Source: Manis javanica
Lineage: Eukaryota; Chordata; Mammalia; Pholidota; Manidae
Direction: 5' to 3'
Assembly (NCBI RefSeq): GCF_040802235.1
Contig: NC_133170.1
Location: forward strand, 1,255,001-1,319,000
Length of the DNA: 64,000 nt
The notes below the pieces were generated by a model, which worked only from the letters and a program-made list of their open reading frames with translations, searched no databases and was not told the origin of the DNA. Position numbers and translations under genes: made by a program. Below, piece after piece: positions 58,063 to 64,000 of this stretch (positions are counted from its first letter, which is position 1; every line of letters starts with the position of its first letter).

Positions 58063-58240
58063 TATGTTTTATAATAATAGGGGATTGGTTAAATCAATTT
58101 TAGCAAATTTTATGTAATGAAATTCCATGCAACCATTAAAAGTAATATTGTAGAAAATTGATGATATATAAAATTAGCCATAATTCATTGTTAAAGGGAA
58201 AAACAGATTATAAGACAATGTTAATATCTAATATTCTGTG
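58063..58240 (+). repeat. LINE-1/HAL1 3' fragment, plus strand, right of the nested insertion
   Basis: GGGGATTGGTTAAATCAATT, then ATTCCATGCAACCATTAAAA and TTAAAGGGAAAAACAGATTA, match the L1/HAL1 end ('ggaatactatgcagccatta'). It is followed by a short TG run. Confidence 0.7.
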
Positions 58241-58409
58241 TGTGTGTGTGCGTTCAGGTTTAGAGAAAAGACTATGCGCCCGTTTATTACCTGTAGCTTT
58301 GTCTGGGTCATGGGGTCAAAGATGATGCTTGCTTGCTTTTCCTTGTTTTCCATTTTCTGAATAATTGATGAATTGTATTACTTTTAAACTTAGAAAACAA
58401 CCGTTTGGA

Positions 58410-58700
58410 CTTGGGTGTCTTACAGACATCTCAAATTCAAATAAGCTCTTTCACCTGAAATCTTCACCAGCATTTCCTTCTCTCAGTAAATAGCGAAACA
58501 GGGCATCCAGTCGCTGAATTCAGCAACGTGGCAGTCGGCTGGGGTCTTTCCTCCCTTCTCCCCTCATATATAATAATCACTCACTGAGTCTTGTCCACAC
58601 ACCCCTAACATCGCTTCAGTCTGCCCCGTTCTCTCCATCCCCACCGTCACTTGTGCATTTCAGGTCACTGTTCCCCCTTCTAGAAGCCTCTTTGCATTCC
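58410..58700 (+). repeat. L2 LINE ORF2 fragment, plus strand
   Basis: GGGTGTCTTACAGACATCTC and AAATTCAAATAAGCTCTTTC resemble L2 'ggatgtctaataggcatctc'. A pyrimidine-rich stretch with CACCGTCACTTGTGCATTTC follows. Confidence 0.5.
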
Positions 58701-59540
58701 CTCAGCTTCCTCCCAGGAGGGGAGTGTGAGGGATAAGAGCGCAGAGCGCTCAGGGCCCCTGGAGACAGGCTGGCTGTGGTGGGGACCCTGGATCTGGGCT
58801 CGACAAGGGAAGGGGTGCGGCAGGCAGGGGCGAATTGTTGGCGAGAATGCGATGGGATCCATGTAAAGGGTGTTGTGGTGAACGTGAGATTTTTAGCTGT
58901 GGGAATGCATTAAAAGCGATCTGGTGGTTGGAAAGTATAATATTTACAATTAGGATTTTAGGGTTTTTCACACTTGTGCTTTTAGCCTTTTTATGTGCTT
59001 ATGCTTTAGGGTGTCTCTTGAAACACTATGTTGCTGAATTCAGCTTTGTTCAGTCCACTTCCTGTGGGGTAAGCAAGAAGGGTGTCTGTGTGGAGGCGGG
59101 CAGGCTGGTAGGCGCTAGAAAGGTTGTCCCATTTCAGAATTAGGTTTGGGAAGGAGCTGAGGACAGTGGATGGCAGTAGGAGTTGTAAAGAGAAAAGGAA
59201 AGTGGGTCAAACCCCCTGGATTGTTGGCTAAAGGAAGGCAGAGCAGGACCACCCCACACCCACAGGGCTCCTGGGGAGCAGCAGTGGACGGCACATGCCT
59301 CCAGGGACACCCGTGACCTGCGCCTTGGCCGCATCTACGTGGGGCACAGAGAATCCGCTGCCGGTGAGTCCAGGTTGGTGATGTGAGCGGCCTCGGGGGG
59401 CCCTGTCCAGCCCGGCGTGGGTCTCTGAGGCAACGGGTTTATAGTGGCGGGCAGAGCAAACCAGACCTTTGGGAGGGAGTGACACCAGAACTACCACGTG
59501 CTGGAGGTCGTCTCACTAAGGAGAAGCTTTCATAGCGCCG
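58700..59540. other. no gene recognised
   Basis: GC-rich spacer with short frames (60-102 codons) on both strands. No domain or repeat family was identified. Confidence 0.35.
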
Positions 59541-59660
59541 TGGACTCATAGTTCAGTTATCCAATTGTTAACTAAATATATATTGATTACATGAGTCAGA
59601 CACTGGGTTGCATGGTGGAGAATCAAGATAAGATCAACAAACCTCTACCAATCTAGGGGT
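59540..59660 (-). repeat. L2 LINE end, minus strand
   Basis: ATATTGATTACATGAGTCAG, then ACACTGGGTTGCATGGTGGA, then GAATCAAGATAAGATCAAC is antisense L2 terminal text. Confidence 0.55.
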
Positions 59661-59982
59661 TCATGACTCCCCTGCTTTAGACATAACCCTTGGCCTTTCT
59701 GAAGCCCTCTGGCCACTGGCAGATCTTAGTCAAAGACCTGATGGTGCTGAGAAAATGGATCTTTAGGTGATTGCACTTTGCAGGGGGAAGGGTGGTGAGG
59801 GTGACCTGCTATCTTGCCTGCCACAGAGCTGATAGCAGTGGGTTTCACTGTGGGGGGCTTCCAACCAGCCTGCTTATCTGTGGGGCCACATGGGGAAGTG
59901 ACAAGGACTCCCCTGTCACACCCTAATGCAATGGCACCTAGCTGTTGGGGACATGATAAGACCAGTGGCCCCTCTCTCCAGA

Positions 59983-60168
59983 TCAGCGGTTCTCCAGGGA
60001 CATTTGTAATGTCTGGAGACATTTTTGGTTATCGTGACTGGGGCTGTCCTAGTGGCATCTTGTGGGCAGAGCCCAGAGGGCATGCTGAACAGCACAGTGC
60101 ATAAGCTCCCACAACAGAGGATTATCTGGCCCAAAATGTCAATGATGCAAGACCGAGAAACGCTCTAG
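59983..60168 (-). repeat. MER20 DNA transposon, near full length, minus strand
   Basis: AGCGGTTCTCCAGGGACATT, then AATGTCTGGAGACATTTTTG, CATAAGCTCCCACAACAGAG and GCCCAAAATGTCAATGATGC, closing with GAGAAACGCT, spans both MER20 ends. The first 40 bases are partly deleted. Confidence 0.85.
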
Positions 60169-60169
60169 G

Positions 60170-61310
60170 AAAAGACATGTCTGCAGAAACACGCGAAACT
60201 TGCGACGCAGTTTGAGGGGCTTCAGGGGCTTCCTAAAGCTGATCAATAGACCCAGTCTGAGTCAAAACTTTCTGCTAGAAGGATCTATGTAGCCTTATGA
60301 CAGGAGGAAGATAGGCTTCTTTTTAGCTTTATTTCAAACAACTTGATTAAATTTTAGAACAGTATCAAAAATGTGTTTAATGGTTTACATTCTTTGAAAT
60401 AAAGTGCACATTTTAACAAAAACTTTCCACTTTATTTTCAAGTCAAGGCACGTGGTAAGCCAAGCACGGTGCGGGTGTTTTTGATTCATATGCTGGTACA
60501 TCGGGATGCCTTTGCATATGGGTTGTTTAATGTTAGCAAAGTTGGTGAGACTTCTTTTTAGTGGGTCCCCAAAGGGTCATTGAATTTTAAAAGCAGGAGG
60601 TTATAGTTTTCCATTAGGAAATTCACCAACACGGGTTCCAATCATGTTCAGCCCCATTAGGATTTGGAGAAAACAAGTCCTCCTTTCCTTATTTTATCAC
60701 GCTTCTCCAGTACTCAGATGTTTGGAGAATGACCTAAGTAATGGCCAAATGGAGCTTTATTCTATTATATCACCAATAAAGTTTAGGCTTTAAGCCTCTT
60801 TGTAACTGTTGCCTCGCTTAAAGAGCTCAAAATCCTAGGAAATGGTAAGTTCTTTGGTGAACAAATGTGTTAATAACTTCCATAAAAATCTCACTATTTG
60901 GGATTTATAGAACTTACTGCTCCAGTCTAGGCATTTTTACAAAGCAGATGATATCAACTCTGCATAGATGTGAAAAGGCACATTTCCTTGGTCATTCAGC
61001 AATGTGCTCTGACTTCAGGAGTGTTCCATTAAGACATGCTGTTCACTGTCCATTGTCTGGGATTGGAAAGCAAATGCACCTGAGCAGCCTCTGCACGTCT
61101 CATGCTCTTGGACAGCGTAAACGCCACACTTATGCTTTTAACTTGTACGTGTGTTTGACTGAACATGAAGCATATTATTTGTAGCATGTTTTCTCTCTGA
61201 ATGTGGAGCTTACATGCTAGGAATGATTATGGTGACAGTTAAAAATGTCGATCGATGTTACCAGTGTTTGAGAGGTGAGCATGGAGTACTAAGGCAACTG
61301 TTCGGGTGTC
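60170..61310. other. intergenic, no gene or named repeat seen
   Basis: AT-rich DNA with one 105-codon plus-strand frame (60867-61184) that has no known domain. Confidence 0.35.
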
Positions 61311-61450
61311 CATCCATCAGTCACTCATTCAACAAATGTCTATTCATTCCCGGTTCTGGACTAGAAATAGGGAGTAATAGGTGAACTGAGCAGAGATCAT
61401 GTCCTCAATGAGCTAAGTATTCCAGGTGGGAGACAAGGGAGGTCATTCCT
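61310..61450 (-). repeat. L2 LINE end, minus strand
   Basis: CACTCATTCAACAAATGTCT, then GAGATCATGTCCTCAATGAG and CTAAGTATTCCAGGTGGGAG, is antisense L2. Confidence 0.8.
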
Positions 61451-61654
61451 CATCCATCCGACACATGCCCACTGAGCACACGTACGATGCACATGACAGT
61501 TCCAAGCCGCAGGGAGCCATCCAATAAAACCTCCAGCGCCCCTGCCGTGTCACTCTGAGTGAGGAAGGTATCGGGAGGCTCTGGATAAGCTCTGGAGAGA
61601 ATGACAGGACGAGGGAGGAAAATGAGCAGCCACGCTACTGACGGCACTTGCTTC

Positions 61655-61800
61655 GCTTGTTGAGTATCTGCCATGCACCGGATGCAGTGATTGCTCATTT
61701 AGTTCTCCAACATCCCCTCAAGTGGGCAGTATGTCTCGACTTTACAAATGTGTAAACTGAGGATTAAGGACACCAGATGGTCCATTCAGAGTATTGGGCG
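61655..61800 (+). repeat. MIR SINE
   Basis: GTATCTGCCATGCACCGGAT, TTTAGTTCTCCAACATCCCC, then TTTACAAATGTGTAAACTGA, is the MIR central region. Confidence 0.75.
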
Positions 61801-62149
61801 GTGTGGACTCTTGGCTGAATTTGAGTGGAATTCTGCCTCCTCGTCTTCAGACTGACATGCCTGTGCCGTCGTATGTGCATTTGCACAGCTACCGAAGGTT
61901 CTCAGTAGTGATTTGGGAGGTCTGACCTGGCAGTATTTGTAGGGTAACAGCAAGGAGGGAGGCTGGGCGGTGGGAACCTCATGGCCTCCAAACGCTCTCG
62001 GTGACTCTTTCCAAGAGACTTGTCTGCTCATCCACGGCACAAGCGCGGTTGGCTTTCTCCATGTTGGCACTGGAGTATATTAATTTCCTACTTTATAGTA
62101 TCTTGAGTTACTATAGAAGGAAAGGTTGTCGTCTTCTGGAAAATTATAG

Positions 62150-62615
62150 AAAACATCTGTGATCTTATCTGCCTGCCACCTGCTTACAAATCCCATTGGC
62201 TCTTGAGGTGAGTGCATTCCATTGATTTGGGCTTGGATGACTTTCACCTTCCAGATGGAGAAGACACATGCCTCAGGCCTGGCCAGTCAGAGCCCAGTCC
62301 CCTGGCCAAAGTGCATAGTTCAGGAAGAGTTACTCCAGGTTAATGCCAGAACTACTGGGAAAGCCGCCTTCTTTCTGTGGGGCTGCCAAGACAGCATGAT
62401 GCCGGTCTTGTGAGCACCAGGTATACACCGCGCCCAGGAGAGCTGTCCGCGATAGAGTGAGCGCCGTCCATGAGCACCGGGATTCCGCTACACTAGACGC
62501 TAGAAACCTGTGAACTTTTCATTTATATAAGCTCGTGAAATCTCCATTTTATTCGACTTAGTTTGAGACTGGGTTTTATCACTAGCAGTAGAAAGAGTCC
62601 TGATTAATAGAATAA
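62150..62615 (+). repeat. old interspersed repeat, family uncertain
   Basis: CCCATTGGCTCTTGAGGTGA near the start and TTGAGACTGGGTTTTATCAC, then GAAAGAGTCCTGATTAATAG at the end, resemble a common mammalian repeat ending 'gaaagagtcctgactaatac'. The exact family is not certain. Confidence 0.5.
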
Positions 62616-62619
62616 CATA

Positions 62620-63865
62620 ACATTGATTTCTCTTCTATCACCCACTGTGCCTCAACTATGAAATACCAAGTTGGTGAGCCCAAAACTTGCTGGTTTTAAA
62701 CAATTAAGAATACAATAGACAAAACTGCACAGTACTTGAAGACTTGGACAGCTGTCTTAGTTAACTACTTACCTCATATTTCAAGGAAGATATTACATCT
62801 CAAAATTCTCAAGTGATGCAAGAAGGGGTAGTAGAATTGTGCTCTAAGTAGAACGCTATTATTTGGGTTTCTGATACTAATATAATATAATTTCCCAAGG
62901 GAAATCCAGAAATTCAGATATATTAGGAGCTTAATAGGAAACAATAGAAATTAAGTTTATGAGAAGCAGCTTTAGAGTATTCAGTTTTTGGATCGCAGAA
63001 CATTTTAATTCACAGAAAAGCAAATAATAATAATATCTCATGAACAAACCCTGTGCAAATATCAGAAATCATGAAGCCTCGTGCAGGATCAGGCTAGGAT
63101 ACTGGACTGATGAAGGGCTGATGCTCTGGGACAATGCAGCAGGTGGAGACAGCCCTGGGAATCAAGCCATGTTCATGTGAAATCCTTGCCTTTCCGACAT
63201 GTGCAGCAAGGGGAACATTGGGCGAACCCATCTGAGAACTGTTGCCGTAGGTGTGAGGAGCTGAAACATTGCTCAGGGTCTTAATAGGACTGAATGCTCT
63301 CCACAGAAAGTTCAAGGACATTTCCATGGAGTCACAGGCCATGGCTTTGTCATTGAGAGTTTGGAGGTGGGGGTCACCAATGCAAAGTTTCTTCATTTTT
63401 CTCCACTTACTACTGGGAGCTAAGCAGTTGGCAGTATTTGCTTAGTACTAATTATATGCTTCCAATTTGTTTTTCTCTCATTTAGGCTGTCCCCAAACCA
63501 CACTGCATGCCAACAATGTGTTCTCAAGATAATCATAGTAGCTGTGAGAGCCTATGCTTTAAATACCTTAAAATTATTCCCCATCTGAGTTTAATCCAGT
63601 AGAACTACCAGGAGCTTTCTCTGAGAACTGCCTCTCCACAACATCTATTTCACATTTCAATTGATAGGATATCCATCTGTGCCACTCAATCACCTAATAT
63701 AGTCAGGCTTTATAACTGCTCTTCAGAAGTCTCAGAGTTTGGGCTGCATTTAGGGAATTCCTGATTGTGGGATTAAGCCGTAGATTTGATGTTCTTTATC
63801 TACTTACAGCCAGATAATCCTGGACCTGAGTTTATTTACTGTCTGCAGTGTTTTTTAAAAATGGT
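62620..63865. other. intergenic; one unassigned minus-strand frame (63094-63396)
   Basis: No repeat is obvious here. A 100-codon minus-strand frame beginning MKKLCIGDPHLQTLNDKAMA has a fairly protein-like composition, but I do not recognise it. It could be a chance frame, a lncRNA exon or the remnant of a processed pseudogene. Confidence 0.3.
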
Positions 63866-63866
63866 A

Positions 63867-64000
63867 TTTTTAACAGCTTTATTGAGGTATAATTGACATA
63901 TAATCAACTACACATATATAAAGTATATAAAATAACTTTTGAAATATTTCTACAGCCTTGAAAACAGAACTACAATCATGATAATTAAAATATCTATTAC
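63867..64000 (-). repeat. LINE-1 3' end, minus strand, cut by window edge
   Basis: TTTTAACAGCTTTATTGAGG, then TATAATTGACATATAATCAA, is the antisense L1 3' terminus. The rest lies beyond the window. Confidence 0.8.

Noticed and set aside
1..64000. CRISPR arrays, bacterial operons, tRNA or rRNA genes
   Set aside because: No regularly spaced repeats and no tRNA or rRNA core sequences were seen. The window is vertebrate nuclear DNA.

Overview
The window looks like mammalian nuclear DNA. It is mostly non-coding, holds one gene split by long introns, and is littered with decayed eutherian repeats (L1M-type LINE-1, L2, MIR, MER5A, MER20, MLT1 LTRs). I saw no Alu, rodent B1/B2, carnivore SINEC, ruminant Bov-tA, cetacean CHR, camelid or bat VES copy, and no typical horse ERE copy. 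The L1 3' ends resemble those of laurasiatherian mammals. A non-primate, non-rodent placental mammal, probably Laurasiatheria, is the best guess, but the species cannot be fixed from this sequence.

The only protein-coding gene I can support is DBX2, a developing-brain homeobox transcription factor, on the + strand with four coding exons: 26125-26479, 39307-39402, 45756-45943 and 51211-51537. All three introns have GT..AG ends and compatible phases. The joined reading frame is 966 bases, encoding 321 residues plus a stop. Exon 1 carries an engrailed-homology-like (Groucho-binding) motif. Exons 3 and 4 carry a complete 60-residue homeodomain, split between homeodomain positions 44 and 45. Exon 1 lies in a large CpG island (about 25630-26930).

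Region by region: 1-25600 is upstream intergenic DNA containing an L1 of about 3 kb (7200-10130), long L2 pieces (1310-1810, 14880-15790, 16880-17340), an MLT1 LTR and MIRs, plus an AT-rich, apparently repeat-poor stretch at 10690-11620. 25630-51537 is DBX2 with introns of 12.8, 6.35 and 5.3 kb. 51538-64000 is the 3' UTR and downstream intergenic DNA with L1, MLT1, L2 and MER20 copies, a 249-bp palindromic element, and a small orphan CpG-rich patch with a perfect minus-strand splice donor.

The observations most worth checking are: an in-frame alternative donor inside DBX2 exon 2; a 344-bp segment duplicated almost perfectly within intron 3; a perfect NRF1-type palindrome in intron 2; the orphan CpG-rich patch at 54027-54300 that looks like a minus-strand first exon; and the long hairpin at 57136-57384. 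I found no sign of a wholly new biological system. The window is an ordinary, well-preserved homeobox locus.
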